DNA of 64,000 bases from Thalassovita sp. (GCA_017792425.1 CP051233.1:1212402-1276401); one strand, 5' to 3'. Positions 32,396 to 41,897 are shown, numbered from the stretch's first letter. Notes: generated by a model not told the origin, from the sequence alone. Translations and numbers: made by a program.

Positions 32396-34174
32396 ATGGA
32401 ATTGCTTCAGCTTTCACACTCCTTGCAGGCGGTCATGGCGCTGTTGGTGGTAGTCGCCATGTTCGCCCTTTTCGTGAAAGAGGTGTTCCCGACCGAGGTT
32501 GTCGCCATCACCGGCGTCGCGTTGATGCTGGTATTGGGGCTGCTGCCCTATCAGGCCGCGCTGGACGTGCTGTCCAATCCCGCGCCGTGGACGATCGCGA
32601 TGATGTTCATCGTGATGGGGGCGCTGGTAAGGACCGGCGCGCTGGACGCGTTCACCGTTCTGGCGGATCGCAAGGCGCGGACCAATCCCAAGACGGCGAT
32701 TGTGATGCTGCTGGTCGTCGTGGTGTTGGCCTCTGCAATCATGAACAACACACCTGTGGTGGTGGTGATGATCCCGGTCTTTGTACAACTGTCCAGCACG
32801 ATGGGGATCGCCGCCAGCCGCTTGCTGATCCCTCTCAGCTATGCCGCGATCATCGGGGGCACGCTGACGCTGGTCGGTACCTCGACGAACCTGCTGGTGG
32901 ACGGCGTGGCGCGGGCGCAGGGGTTGACCGGGTTTTCCATCTTCGAGGTGACGCCGCTGGCGGTGGTGCTGGTGATTTGGGGGATGATCTATCTTGGCGT
33001 CTTTGGCCGCTTCCTGCTGCCGGAACGCACCAGCATGGCCAATATGCTGTCCAGCAAAAGCCGGATGAAATTCTTCACCGAGGCCGTTATTCCGCCTGAT
33101 TCCAACCTCATCGGGCGCGAGGTGCTGAGCGTGCAATTGTTCAAGCGCGAAGGCGTGCGCCTGATTGACGTCATCCGCGGCGATCAGTCCTTGCGTCATG
33201 GCCTGGAAGGGGTCGAACTGCAGGTCGGTGACCGGGTCGTGCTGCGCACCCAAATGACCGAGCTGCTCAGCCTGCAGCGCGACAAGAGCCTGAAGCGCAT
33301 GGACCAGGTGTCGGCGGTGGAAACCGAAACCGTAGAGGTGCTGATTTCCCCCGGCTGTAAAATGGTGGGCCGATCGCTGGGGTCGATGCGTCTGCGCCGC
33401 CGCTACGGTGTTTACCCGCTGGCCGTGCACCGCCGGAACCAGAATATCGGCAGCAAGCTGCAGGAATTGGTGGTGCGCGTCGGCGACACGCTGCTGCTGG
33501 AAGGCGCGCCCGAGGATATCCAGCGCCTGGCCGCCGACATGGATCTTGTGGACGTGTCGCACCCCGCGGCCAAGGCGTTCCGCCGCAGCCAAGCCCCCGT
33601 CGCCATCGCTGCGCTGCTGGGAGTTGTGGTGCTGGCCGGGTTCGGCGTGGCGCCGATCCTGCTGCTGGCGGCGCTGGCCGTGGCGCTGGTGCTGATCACG
33701 CGCTGTATCGATTCAGACGAGGCGTTTTCCTACGTCGATGGCCGCCTGCTGGCGCTGATCTTTGCCATGCTGGCCATAGGCGCGGCGCTGGAACATACCG
33801 GCGCGGTGGAACTGGTGGTGGGCGCGATCCAGCCGTGGCTGTCCATGCTGCCCCCGGTGCTGATCGTCTGGGCGATCTATCTGCTGACCTCGGTGCTGAC
33901 GGAAATGGTGTCCAACAACGCCGTGGCCGTGGTGGTGACCCCGATCGCCATCGGTCTGGCCAATGCAATGGGGATTGATCCGCGCCCACTGGTGGTGGCG
34001 GTGATGATCGCGGCCTCCTGCAGCTTTGCCACGCCGATCGGGTACCAGACCAACATGCTGGTTTATGGCCCAGGCGGGTACAAGTTCACCGATTTCCTGC
34101 GCGTGGGCATTCCGCTGAACCTGACGATGGGGATGCTGGCCTCGGCGCTGATCCCGTTCTTCTTCCCGTTCTAG
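32396..34174 (+). CDS. SLC13 family permease with TrkA-C domains
   Basis: The 592-residue protein has an N-terminal transport domain (AIMNNTPVVVVMIPVFVQ), two soluble TrkA-C-like domains in the middle (about 215-385, VLSVQLFKREGVRLIDVIRG and VGRSLGSMRLRRRYGVYPLAV) and a second transport half (MVSNNAVAVVVTPIAIGLA). The family carries dicarboxylates, sulfate or related anions with sodium; the substrate is not evident. GAGG precedes the ATG. A similar permease faces it immediately downstream. Confidence 0.88.
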   Translation: MELLQLSHSLQAVMALLVVVAMFALFVKEVFPTEVVAITGVALMLVLGLLPYQAALDVLSNPAPWTIAMMFIVMGALVRTGALDAFTVLADRKARTNPKTAIVMLLVVVVLASAIMNNTPVVVVMIPVFVQLSSTMGIAASRLLIPLSYAAIIGGTLTLVGTSTNLLVDGVARAQGLTGFSIFEVTPLAVVLVIWGMIYLGVFGRFLLPERTSMANMLSSKSRMKFFTEAVIPPDSNLIGREVLSVQLFKREGVRLIDVIRGDQSLRHGLEGVELQVGDRVVLRTQMTELLSLQRDKSLKRMDQVSAVETETVEVLISPGCKMVGRSLGSMRLRRRYGVYPLAVHRRNQNIGSKLQELVVRVGDTLLLEGAPEDIQRLAADMDLVDVSHPAAKAFRRSQAPVAIAALLGVVVLAGFGVAPILLLAALAVALVLITRCIDSDEAFSYVDGRLLALIFAMLAIGAALEHTGAVELVVGAIQPWLSMLPPVLIVWAIYLLTSVLTEMVSNNAVAVVVTPIAIGLANAMGIDPRPLVVAVMIAASCSFATPIGYQTNMLVYGPGGYKFTDFLRVGIPLNLTMGMLASALIPFFFPF

Positions 34175-34181
34175 GCGCGTC

Positions 34182-35954
34182 TTACAACGGCCAGAATACC
34201 AGGATCAGCGGGATCGAGACCGCCACGACAAGGATTTCCAGCGGCAGGCCCATGCGCCAGTAGTCCCCGAACCGATAGCCGCCGGGGCCAAGCACCAGCG
34301 TGTTGTTCTTGTGCCCGATAGGCGTCAGGAACGCGGATGACGCGGCAATCGCCACCGCCATCAGGAACGGGTCGGGGTTGACCCCCAGTTGCTGCGCCAT
34401 CTGGATGCCGATGGGGGCGGCGACAATCGCCGTAGCGGTGTTGTTCAGCACATCCGACAGGGTCATCGTCACCACCATCAGCACGGTCAGGATTGCCCAG
34501 GCGGGCATGCCTTCGGTCAGCGACACCAACGCTCCGGCAATCAGGTCCGTCCCGCCAGAGGTTTCCAGCGCCGCCCCCAACGGGATCATCGACCCCAGCA
34601 GCACCACCACCGGCCACTCGATATGGTCGTAGAGTTCCTCTAGCGGCAGGATGCGCGCCAGGACATAGCCCACCACCACCAGACCCAGCGCGATTGGCAG
34701 GTAGATCAGCCCGACGCTGGCCGCGAACACCGCGGTGGCGAACAGTCCGATGGCCAGCCAGGTTTTCGTGTTTTCGGTCACGGACAGGCCCCGATCCGCC
34801 AATGGCAGGACACCCAGCCATTCCATCACGTCCGCCCCGGTCCCGCGCGGCGCCAGCAGGAGCAGGATGTCACCGGGCTGCACTTCGGTCTTGCGGACCT
34901 GATCGTTGATCTGCCGCCCTTGGCGGGAAATGCCCAGCAGCACAGTCCGGTGCCGCCATGCCAGCCCGATGGCCTGTGCGGTCCGCCCGGCCAGGCGGGA
35001 TTCCTGCGGTACCACGGCTTCGATGATGTCCAGCCCTTCCCCTTCGGCCTTCAGCAGAGATTCGCGCCTTTCATCCGAAAACGCCAGCGACAGGGCCGAG
35101 CGGAATTCATCCAGCGCGTCCGGCTTGGCTTCCAGCACCAGCGCATCGCCGGCCTTCAACACCGCATAGCGCGATGCCCCATAGCGTCGCTTGTCATCCC
35201 GGATCAGGCCAATGACGGCCACGTCGGCCTTTTCGGCGTCCTCGTACAGCTCCTCTACACGCTTCCCGATGAGTTTCGAGTCCTCGGGGATGGTCAATTC
35301 GGCAATGTAATCCCCGATGTCCGCCATCTGGTTGGTGGCGTCCTCGCGTTTCGGGATCAGCCGCCAGCCGATCACTGCCACGAAGGCCAGCCCTGCCAGC
35401 GCGGTCAGCGCGCCAACCGGAGCGAAATCGAACATGGCAAAGGGTTCGCCCAGCGATTCCTCGCGGATCGCGGCGATGATGATGTTTGGCGGGGTGCCGA
35501 TCAGTGTGGCCATGCCGCCCAGAATGGTGGCGAAACTCAGCGGCATCAGGCTCAGCCCCGGGCTGCGGTCCGCCTTATGGGCGGTCTGAATGTCCACCGG
35601 CATCAGCAGCGCCAGCGCCGCAACGTTGTTCATGAAGGCCGACAACACGCCGCCGATCCCACCCATCAGCGCGATATGGCTGCCCAGGGCGCGTGAACTG
35701 TCCACCATCGTGCGGGTGATCAGGAACACCGCGCCGGACCGCACCAGCCCGGCGGACACGATCAGCACCAGCGCCACCACCAGGGTGGCCGAATGGCCGA
35801 ACCCGGAAAACGCGTCCTTGACCGGTACGACTCCCAGCACCACCCCCAGCAGCAGCGCGGTAAAGGCGACAAGGTCGTACCGGAACCGCCCCCACAGCAG
35901 CAGGACAAAGACAGCGCCGAACAGGCTGAACAGGATGATCTGGTCCGTGGTCAT
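34182..35954 (-). CDS. SLC13 family permease with TrkA-C domains, second copy
   Basis: The 590-residue protein has the same plan as the convergent neighbour: transport half (SAFMNNVAALALLMPVDIQ), two TrkA-C domains in the middle, second half (TLSDVLNNTATAIVAAPIGIQMA). The two differ widely in sequence, so they are paralogues in tail-to-tail order rather than a fresh inversion. The start at 35954 (MTTDQIILFSLFGAVF) is preceded by CAGGAGG; the frame is open further upstream without support. The stops are 7 bases apart. Confidence 0.88.
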   Translation of the reverse strand: MTTDQIILFSLFGAVFVLLLWGRFRYDLVAFTALLLGVVLGVVPVKDAFSGFGHSATLVVALVLIVSAGLVRSGAVFLITRTMVDSSRALGSHIALMGGIGGVLSAFMNNVAALALLMPVDIQTAHKADRSPGLSLMPLSFATILGGMATLIGTPPNIIIAAIREESLGEPFAMFDFAPVGALTALAGLAFVAVIGWRLIPKREDATNQMADIGDYIAELTIPEDSKLIGKRVEELYEDAEKADVAVIGLIRDDKRRYGASRYAVLKAGDALVLEAKPDALDEFRSALSLAFSDERRESLLKAEGEGLDIIEAVVPQESRLAGRTAQAIGLAWRHRTVLLGISRQGRQINDQVRKTEVQPGDILLLLAPRGTGADVMEWLGVLPLADRGLSVTENTKTWLAIGLFATAVFAASVGLIYLPIALGLVVVGYVLARILPLEELYDHIEWPVVVLLGSMIPLGAALETSGGTDLIAGALVSLTEGMPAWAILTVLMVVTMTLSDVLNNTATAIVAAPIGIQMAQQLGVNPDPFLMAVAIAASSAFLTPIGHKNNTLVLGPGGYRFGDYWRMGLPLEILVVAVSIPLILVFWPL

Positions 35955-36075
35955 TGGGGGGGGCCTCCTGCCGTACACACAATCGCAGGTGCAGAGCGAA
36001 CGCAACCACCTTGCAGGCAAGGCCCCTGCTGGCCTATAGAGGCGCGACGAAATTATCAGGACGATGGAGGCAGCG

Positions 36076-36816
36076 ATGGCCGGCCACTCAAAATGGGCAA
36101 ACATCCAGCACCGCAAGGGGCGGCAGGACGCCGCCCGCTCTAAACTTTTTTCCAAACTGTCGAAGGAAATCACCGTCGCCGCGAAAATGGGCGACCCTGA
36201 CCCCGACAAGAACCCCCGCCTGCGCCTGGCCGTGAAAGAGGCCAAGTCGAACTCGATGCCCAAGGACAACATCGACCGCGCAATCAAGAAGGCCGTGGGC
36301 GGCGACGCCGAAATCTACGAGGAAATCCGATATGAAGGCTACGGGCCGAACGGTGTCGCCGTCATCGTCGAAGCGATGACCGACAACCGCAATCGGACGG
36401 CCTCGAACGTGCGCTCTACCTTCACCAAGAACGGCGGCAACCTGGGGGAAACCGGGTCGGTCGGGTTCATGTTCGACCGCAAGGGCGAAATCGCCTATCC
36501 GGCGTCGGTCGGGGATGCGGATACCGTCATGATGGCCGCGATCGAAGCCGGGGCCGAGGACGTGGAAAGCAGCGAAGACGGCCATATCATCTGGTGCGCC
36601 GACACCGACCTGAACGAGGTCTCCACCGCGCTGGAAACAGAACTGGGCGAGTCGGATTCGACCAAGCTGGTGTGGAAACCGCAAACCACCACCGAACTGG
36701 GCCTTGAGGATATGCAAAAGCTGATGAAGCTGTTGGATGCGCTGGAAGACGACGATGATGTGCAGCGCGTCACCGCCAATTTCGAGGCTTCCGACGAGGT
36801 CATGGAACAGCTCTGA
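36076..36816 (+). CDS. yebC: YebC/PmpR family protein
   Basis: The 246-residue protein begins MAGHSKWANIQHRKGRQDAARSK and has the family segments KDNIDRAIKKAVG, YEGYGPNGVAVIVEAMTDNRNRT and GNLGETGSVGFMF. YebC-type proteins have been described as transcription regulators and, more recently, as factors that help ribosomes through proline-rich stretches. The ATG at 36076 gives the conserved N-terminus. A terminator follows. Confidence 0.93.
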   Translation: MAGHSKWANIQHRKGRQDAARSKLFSKLSKEITVAAKMGDPDPDKNPRLRLAVKEAKSNSMPKDNIDRAIKKAVGGDAEIYEEIRYEGYGPNGVAVIVEAMTDNRNRTASNVRSTFTKNGGNLGETGSVGFMFDRKGEIAYPASVGDADTVMMAAIEAGAEDVESSEDGHIIWCADTDLNEVSTALETELGESDSTKLVWKPQTTTELGLEDMQKLMKLLDALEDDDDVQRVTANFEASDEVMEQL

Positions 36817-36841
36817 CCCGTCAAGAATTCCACAGATTGCG

Positions 36842-36864
36842 AAACCGGCCCTTAGGGCCGGTTT
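36842..36864 (+). terminator. Rho-independent terminator after yebC
   Basis: AAACCGGCCC (36842-36851) and GGGCCGGTTT (36855-36864) form a perfect 10-bp stem with loop TTA, followed by TCGTTTTC. It lies 26 bases beyond the yebC stop. Confidence 0.85.
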
Positions 36865-37316
36865 TCGTTTTCGGGCAAACGGTTGGGGCTGAAAGTTGAT
36901 TTGGGGATTGTAGGCCGGCCCCGTCAGCCAGGGAACGGGGCCAGAAAGTTATCCATAGAAGGGTCTTTGCACCCGGTATCGAAAATGAGTCATTTGAGAT
37001 GAAGATTCAACCGACCTCGCGCATGACTCTAACAGAAATCGAACAAAATCAGGGTTATCCACAGTCTTTTGGTGCGTTTGTGGATGGATTTGTGGATAAA
37101 TCAATCGCTGCAAAGCGGGGGCATCAATGGCCATCTGCTGCGTCAGAATTTGTTGGAAATGTACTTGAATCCGGCTTAAGGCGCTGAAATAAATTGGAAA
37201 TACCCTGTGTTCGTGGCTTGGGTCCAACGTCGGTGCACAGGCAAATCGCGATTGCGCCTTTGCAGGATTCCAACAGTTTACGGCGCGATCTTCATTCTTT
37301 GAAAAGGGCAATGCAA
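36865..37316. other. Gene-free 450-bp interval with DnaA-box cluster (candidate origin)
   Basis: No gene is evident here. Four sites like the DnaA box TTATCCACA are seen: TTATCCATA at 36949-36957 (one mismatch), TTATCCACA at 37055-37063 (perfect), TGTGGATGG at 37079-37087 (reverse, two mismatches) and TGTGGATAA at 37091-37099 (reverse, perfect). A more AT-rich stretch follows at about 37148-37205. This layout fits a chromosomal origin or a DnaA-titrating site. Neither dnaA nor hemE, gidA or parAB is in the window to confirm it. Confidence 0.5.
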
Positions 37317-37910
37317 ATGGACTCTGCACTCGCAGGCTTTGGCTTGGGGCTGTCTCTGATCATGGCTATCGGCGCGCAGAACGCCTTTGTCCTGCGGCAG
37401 GGCATCCGGCACGAACATGTGTTTGCCGTCGCGCTGACTTGTGCGCTGTCCGATGCGATCCTGATCGCCGCCGGGGTGTCCGGGTTCGGGATACTGGTCA
37501 CCAAACTTCCCCTGCTGGAACCGGTGATGCGGTGGGGTGGGGCGGCTTTCCTGATCGTCTACGGCGCGCGGGCCTTTCTTGCGGCGTGGAAAGGCGGTGA
37601 ACATCTTGATGCCGCCACTCAGGGCCGCGCCAGCCTGAAGGGGGTTCTGGCGACCTGTCTGTTGCTGACCTGGGCCAATCCACATGTCTACCTGGACACG
37701 GTGGTGCTGCTGGGCTCGGTCGCGGCGCAGTATCAGGATAGGCTGGCGTTTGCGCTGGGGGCGATGTTCGCCAGTTTCCTGTTTTTCTTTTCGCTCGGGT
37801 ACGGGGCGCGGATGCTGGCCCCATTGTTCGCCCGACCTGCCGCATGGCGGGCGTTGGATATCTTCGTCGGGTGCATCATGTGGACGGTTGCCGCCAGCCT
37901 GCTGCTGTGA
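37317..37910 (+). CDS. LysE/ArgO family amino acid exporter
   Basis: The 197-residue membrane protein has about six helices and the LysE start (GFGLGLSLIMAIGAQNAFVLRQGIRHEHVF), with TWANPHVYLDTVVLLGSVAAQY matching ArgO/LysE. It should export basic amino acids such as arginine or lysine. Two ATGs (37311 and 37317) are possible; AAAAGGG is better spaced for 37317. The usual LysG/ArgP regulator is not adjacent. Confidence 0.87.
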   Translation: MDSALAGFGLGLSLIMAIGAQNAFVLRQGIRHEHVFAVALTCALSDAILIAAGVSGFGILVTKLPLLEPVMRWGGAAFLIVYGARAFLAAWKGGEHLDAATQGRASLKGVLATCLLLTWANPHVYLDTVVLLGSVAAQYQDRLAFALGAMFASFLFFFSLGYGARMLAPLFARPAAWRALDIFVGCIMWTVAASLLL

Positions 37911-37949
37911 CCCCTTGCAGCCCCTGCCGAAGCGTGAATTGATAAGCAT

Positions 37950-38855
37950 ATGAACGATTCTTTCTCGTCCCGCCCCGTTGCAGCAGTGCTTTGGATGCTG
38001 GTCACTGGCGTGTTGTTTGTCGGTGTGACTGCGCTGGTCAAGACACTGGGGCCGGTGATTCCCGCGTCCGAGGCGGCGTTTCTGCGCTATGCTATCGGGA
38101 TGGTGTTCGTGCTGCCCGTGATCCGCCCGATCCTGCGGGCGCGGTTGACCCGCCGCCAATGGGGGCTGTTCGCCTTTCGCGGACTGGCCCATGCGGGGGG
38201 CGTGGCGCTGTGGTTCTATGCCATGGCCCGTATCCCCATCGCGGATGTGACGGCGATGAACTACCTGTCGCCGATCTATGTCACCATCGGCGCGGCGCTG
38301 TTCCTAGGGGAAAAACTGGCGTTTCGCCGAATTCTGGCCGTGGTTGCGGCGCTGGTCGGTGCGCTGATCATCCTGCGCCCCGGATTCAGAGAGATCGGGC
38401 AGGGCCACCTGGCAATGCTGGGAACCGCGTTTGTGTTCGGCGCATCCTACCTGTTGGCCAAGCAACTGAGCGCTGAAATCAGCCCCTCAGTCGTCGTGGC
38501 GATGCTGTCCGTTTTCGTTACGATTGGCCTTGCCCCGATGGCCGCGTCGGTTTGGGTGATGCCGGATTGGCGGGCGCTGGGGATATTGTCTGCGGTGGCC
38601 TGCGTGGCGACGGCGGGGCATTATGCGATGACGCTGGCCTTTGCTGCGGCCCCGGTGACGGTGACGCAGCCGGTGTCGTTCCTGCAACTGGTCTGGGCCT
38701 GCCTGTTGGGTTATTTCGTGTTCGACGAAGGGATTGACCTGTGGGTCATCGTTGGTGGTGGGGTCATCATCGGGTCCGTCACTTTCATCACTTGGCGCGA
38801 ATCCGTGCTGAAACGGCGCATGCGCACGCCGCCAGCCGAGATCACCAAGATCTGA
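37950..38855 (+). CDS. DMT/EamA family transporter
   Basis: The 301-residue protein has ten hydrophobic helices in two EamA repeats (ALWFYAMARIPIADVTAMNYLSPIYV in the first half; TLAFAAAPVTVTQPVSFLQLVWACLLGYFVFDE in the second). Such proteins export metabolites or take up solutes such as S-adenosylmethionine; the substrate is unknown. It follows lysE by 39 bases. Its stop abuts the end of choV with no gap. Confidence 0.87.
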   Translation: MNDSFSSRPVAAVLWMLVTGVLFVGVTALVKTLGPVIPASEAAFLRYAIGMVFVLPVIRPILRARLTRRQWGLFAFRGLAHAGGVALWFYAMARIPIADVTAMNYLSPIYVTIGAALFLGEKLAFRRILAVVAALVGALIILRPGFREIGQGHLAMLGTAFVFGASYLLAKQLSAEISPSVVVAMLSVFVTIGLAPMAASVWVMPDWRALGILSAVACVATAGHYAMTLAFAAAPVTVTQPVSFLQLVWACLLGYFVFDEGIDLWVIVGGGVIIGSVTFITWRESVLKRRMRTPPAEITKI

Positions 38856-39908
38856 TCACGCCCCGCGCGGGTCCAGCAGTTTCGCCAACACGGTTTCCGG
38901 GGTGATCTGCCCCAGTATCCGGCCGTCCTGCAGTACGCCGACGGGGCCTTGGCGCAGGGCCTGCATCACGTCCTTGACCGGACTGTCCGGCGCGACCGTG
39001 ACCGGGTGATCCGCCGCAGCCGGTTCCATCACATCCAGCGCGCGCAGTACCCCCAAAGGATTCATATGTGCAACGAATTCAGCCACATAGTCCGTTGCCG
39101 GGGCGGTAAAAATCTGCTGTGGCGTCCCACATTGCACGATCCGCCCGCCTTCCATGATGGCGATCCGGTTGCCGATCTTAAAGGCCTCGTCCAGGTCATG
39201 GCTGACAAAAATGATGGTGCGTTTCAGCGATTTCTGCAGGTCCAGTAGTTCATCCTGAAGATGTGCCCGGATCAGCGGATCAAGCGCCGAAAAGGGTTCG
39301 TCCATCAGCAGGATCGGGGCCTCTGTCGCAAAGGCGCGGGCCAGTCCCACGCGCTGCTGCATGCCGCCTGACAATTCTCCGACGCGGCGGTCGGCCCAGT
39401 CGGACAGGCCCACCAGTTGCAGTTGCGTATCAACGCGGGCGGCGCGTTCGGACCGGGGCATACCGGCCAGTTCCAGCCCAAGGCCAACGTTTTCGCGTAC
39501 GCTGCGCCAGGGCAGCAGGCCGAATTGCTGAAACACCATCGCGACGCGCTGCATACGGATACGGCGCAGGGTGGCCTTGTCTGCGCTGGTGACATCCACC
39601 AACGCGTTTCCGTCACACACCAGTGTAGACCCACGGACCACCGGGTTCAGCCCGTTCACCGCCCGCAGCAAGGTGGATTTACCGGACCCGGACAGGCCCA
39701 TCAGCACAAGGATTTCGCCTTCTTTCACGTCCAGCGAACAGTTGTGCACGCCCAGCACCTGCCCAGTCTCGGCCTGAACTTCGGCACGGGTTTTTCCGGC
39801 GTCCATCAGCGGCAGGGCACGATCCGGCCTGTCGCCGAACACGATAGATACATTATCAAATTTTACTGCGATTCCAGCGGTTTGGGCGGGGTCTGTTACT
39901 TGGATCAT
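38856..39908 (-). CDS. choV: Choline ABC transporter, ATP-binding protein
   Basis: The 350-residue ATPase has Walker A (LMGLSGSGKSTLL), the signature VGELSGGMQQRVGLARA and Walker B (PILLMDEPFSALD), followed by a CBS-like tail (about 280-345) as in ProV/OpuAA. The N-terminal segment with FGDRPDRALPLMDAGKTRAEVQAETG is characteristic of choline/betaine importers in Rhizobia and Roseobacters. It energises uptake of choline with ChoW and ChoX. Its ATG overlaps the choW stop by ATGA. Confidence 0.9.
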   Translation of the reverse strand: MIQVTDPAQTAGIAVKFDNVSIVFGDRPDRALPLMDAGKTRAEVQAETGQVLGVHNCSLDVKEGEILVLMGLSGSGKSTLLRAVNGLNPVVRGSTLVCDGNALVDVTSADKATLRRIRMQRVAMVFQQFGLLPWRSVRENVGLGLELAGMPRSERAARVDTQLQLVGLSDWADRRVGELSGGMQQRVGLARAFATEAPILLMDEPFSALDPLIRAHLQDELLDLQKSLKRTIIFVSHDLDEAFKIGNRIAIMEGGRIVQCGTPQQIFTAPATDYVAEFVAHMNPLGVLRALDVMEPAAADHPVTVAPDSPVKDVMQALRQGPVGVLQDGRILGQITPETVLAKLLDPRGA

Positions 39909-40741
39909 TTGTCCCGCTCCACCCGCAGCATGCGGTCCAGAAGGATCGCCAGCACCACGATCACGAACCCGGATTCAAAGCCCAAAGCGGTGTTCACCTG
40001 GTTCAGCGCACGCACCACTGGCACACCCAGCCCGTCAGCACCGACCAGTGCCGCGATTACCACCATTGAAAGGGATAGCATGATGGTCTGGTTCAGCCCG
40101 GTCATGATCTGGGGCAGGGCGTAGGGCAGTTCCACCTTGATCAGCGTCTGGTGGGGCGTGGCCCCGAAGGCCTGCGCCGCCTCCAGCAGCGGTTTCGGGG
40201 TCGAGGTGACGCCCAGATGCGTCAGGCGGATCGGCGCGGGCAGCACGAAGATCACCGTGGCAATCAGGCCGGGCACCATGCCGATGCCAAAAAACACAAT
40301 GGCTGGAATAAGATAGACGAAAGTGGGCAGGGTCTGCATCAGGTCCAGCACGGGCCGCATCGCGCGGTAGAGCCGGGGACGGTGGGCGGCGGCGATGCCG
40401 ATGGGGACGCCGATCCCCATGCAGACGACACAGGCGGACAGCACCAGGGTCAGGGATTCGGTGGTTTCTTCCCAATAGTCCTGGTTGAGGATGAACAGGA
40501 ACCCCGCGGCCACCAGTGCCGCAGGTTTCCAGCTGCGCTGGATGCCCCAGGTGATCGCGGCAAATATGGCAATGATCACAAGGGGGTGGGGGCTTTGCAA
40601 CACCCAGAGGATGGCGTCGATCAACGCTTCCAGCGCATCGGACAGGCTGTCGAAGAACAGCGCGCCGTGGGTTTGCAGCCAGTCGAAAATCTTGGCGGCG
40701 GCCTTGCCGATGGGGATTTTCGTTTCGGTGATCCAGTCCAT
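39905..40741 (-). CDS. choW: Choline ABC transporter, permease
   Basis: The 278-residue permease has about six helices and the ProW-type EAA loop (GATPHQTLIKVELPYALPQIMTGLNQTIML). The start MDWITETKIPIGKAAAKIFDWLQTHG matches choline transporters. It forms the membrane channel with ChoV and ChoX. It is separated from choX by 209 bases carrying a hairpin, and overlaps choV by 4 bases. Confidence 0.9.
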   Translation of the reverse strand: MDWITETKIPIGKAAAKIFDWLQTHGALFFDSLSDALEALIDAILWVLQSPHPLVIIAIFAAITWGIQRSWKPAALVAAGFLFILNQDYWEETTESLTLVLSACVVCMGIGVPIGIAAAHRPRLYRAMRPVLDLMQTLPTFVYLIPAIVFFGIGMVPGLIATVIFVLPAPIRLTHLGVTSTPKPLLEAAQAFGATPHQTLIKVELPYALPQIMTGLNQTIMLSLSMVVIAALVGADGLGVPVVRALNQVNTALGFESGFVIVVLAILLDRMLRVERDK

Positions 40742-40903
40742 GTGTCCATCCCGGCTAAGGCCCCGCGCGGGGCGTTCAGAAAGAAGAAACCTGTCAACTC
40801 GTACCGGCCGCGCCTTGAAACGTACGAGTCGGGCGCGAAGGGCGCGGCCTGATCCAGCGGTCAGGGCTGCGCCCTGTCACGTCGCCTCGGCCCCCCTCCT
40901 GTC

Positions 40904-40925
40904 CTCCCCCCGTGGCCGGGGGGAG
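40904..40925 (-). promoter_or_regulatory. Hairpin between choX and choW
   Basis: CTCCCCCC (40904-40911) and GGGGGGAG (40918-40925) form an 8-bp GC-only stem with a 6-base loop, 26 bases after the choX stop on the transcribed strand. There is no U run. In binding-protein-dependent operons such a structure often protects the upstream binding-protein mRNA, giving more ChoX than ChoWV. That role is inferred. Confidence 0.5.
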
Positions 40926-40950
40926 GGAGCGTGTTGCGACCGGCCCCGCC

Positions 40951-41874
40951 TTAGAGGCCGAGTGCCGATTTGACAGCGGCCATCGCGTCACCGCCGTCCT
41001 TGGTGGTCACGCCATCCAGCCAGCCGGTCAGGGCGTCGGGGTGGGCCGTCAGCCAGGCGGCGGCGGCCTTGTCCGGGTCGGTGCCGTCGTTCAGGATCGC
41101 ACCCATGATCTCGTTCTCCATCGCCAGCGAGAATTCGAGGTTGGTCAGCAGCTTGCCGACATTGGCGCATTCGGTGACATAGTCCGCGCGGGTGTTGGTA
41201 TAGACCGTCGCACCGCCGAAATCTGGACCGAACCAGTCATCGCCGCCCGACAGGTAGGTCAGGTCGAAATTCGCATTCATCGGGTGCGGTTCCCAACCCA
41301 GGAACACGACCGGTTCGCCCTTGCGGTCGGCGCGGGCGACCTGGGCCAACATGCCTTGTTCGCTGCTTTCCACCACTTCGAACCCATCCAGGCCAAAGGC
41401 GTTGGCGCCGATCATGTCCATGATCAGGCGGTTGCCGTCATTGCCCGGTTCGATCCCGTAGATCTTGCCGTCCAGCGCGTCCTTCTGGGCGGCGATGTCG
41501 GCGAAATCCCTGATGCCCAGATCGGCGGCAGCCTTGTTTACGGCCAGCGTGTATTTCGCGCCGTGCAGGTTGGCGCGGACGGTGTCCACGGTCTTGGCCT
41601 CGCGGTAAGGGGCGATGTCGGCCTCCATCGTCGGCATCCAGTTGCCCAGGAAGATGTCCACGTCGCCGCCCGCCAGCGAGGTATAGGTGACGGGTACGGA
41701 CAGCACCTTGATGTCGGTGTCATACCCCAGCGCCTCCAGCACGACGGTGGTGGCGGCGGTGGTTGCGGTGATGTCGGTCCAGCCCACGTCAGAGAAGGTG
41801 ACCTTGCCGCAATCGGCAAGCGCGGGTGTCGCGGTCAGCAGAGCCAGCGCGGACAGGGTGGTTTTCAGGGTCAT
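40951..41874 (-). CDS. choX: Choline ABC transporter, substrate-binding protein
   Basis: The 307-residue protein has a signal peptide (MTLKTTLSALALLTATPALA) and the ChoX/ProX fold: CGKVTFSDVGWTDITATTAATTVVLEALGY, FLGNWMPTMEADIAPY and FLGWEPHPMNANFDLTYLSGGDDWFGP, whose aromatic residues cage the trimethylammonium group. It binds choline in the periplasm. The ATG at 41874 follows GGGAGG. It diverges from betI with a BetI operator between. Confidence 0.93.
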   Translation of the reverse strand: MTLKTTLSALALLTATPALADCGKVTFSDVGWTDITATTAATTVVLEALGYDTDIKVLSVPVTYTSLAGGDVDIFLGNWMPTMEADIAPYREAKTVDTVRANLHGAKYTLAVNKAAADLGIRDFADIAAQKDALDGKIYGIEPGNDGNRLIMDMIGANAFGLDGFEVVESSEQGMLAQVARADRKGEPVVFLGWEPHPMNANFDLTYLSGGDDWFGPDFGGATVYTNTRADYVTECANVGKLLTNLEFSLAMENEIMGAILNDGTDPDKAAAAWLTAHPDALTGWLDGVTTKDGGDAMAAVKSALGL

Positions 41875-41897
41875 TCGGGGCCTCCCGGTTTTTCTTG

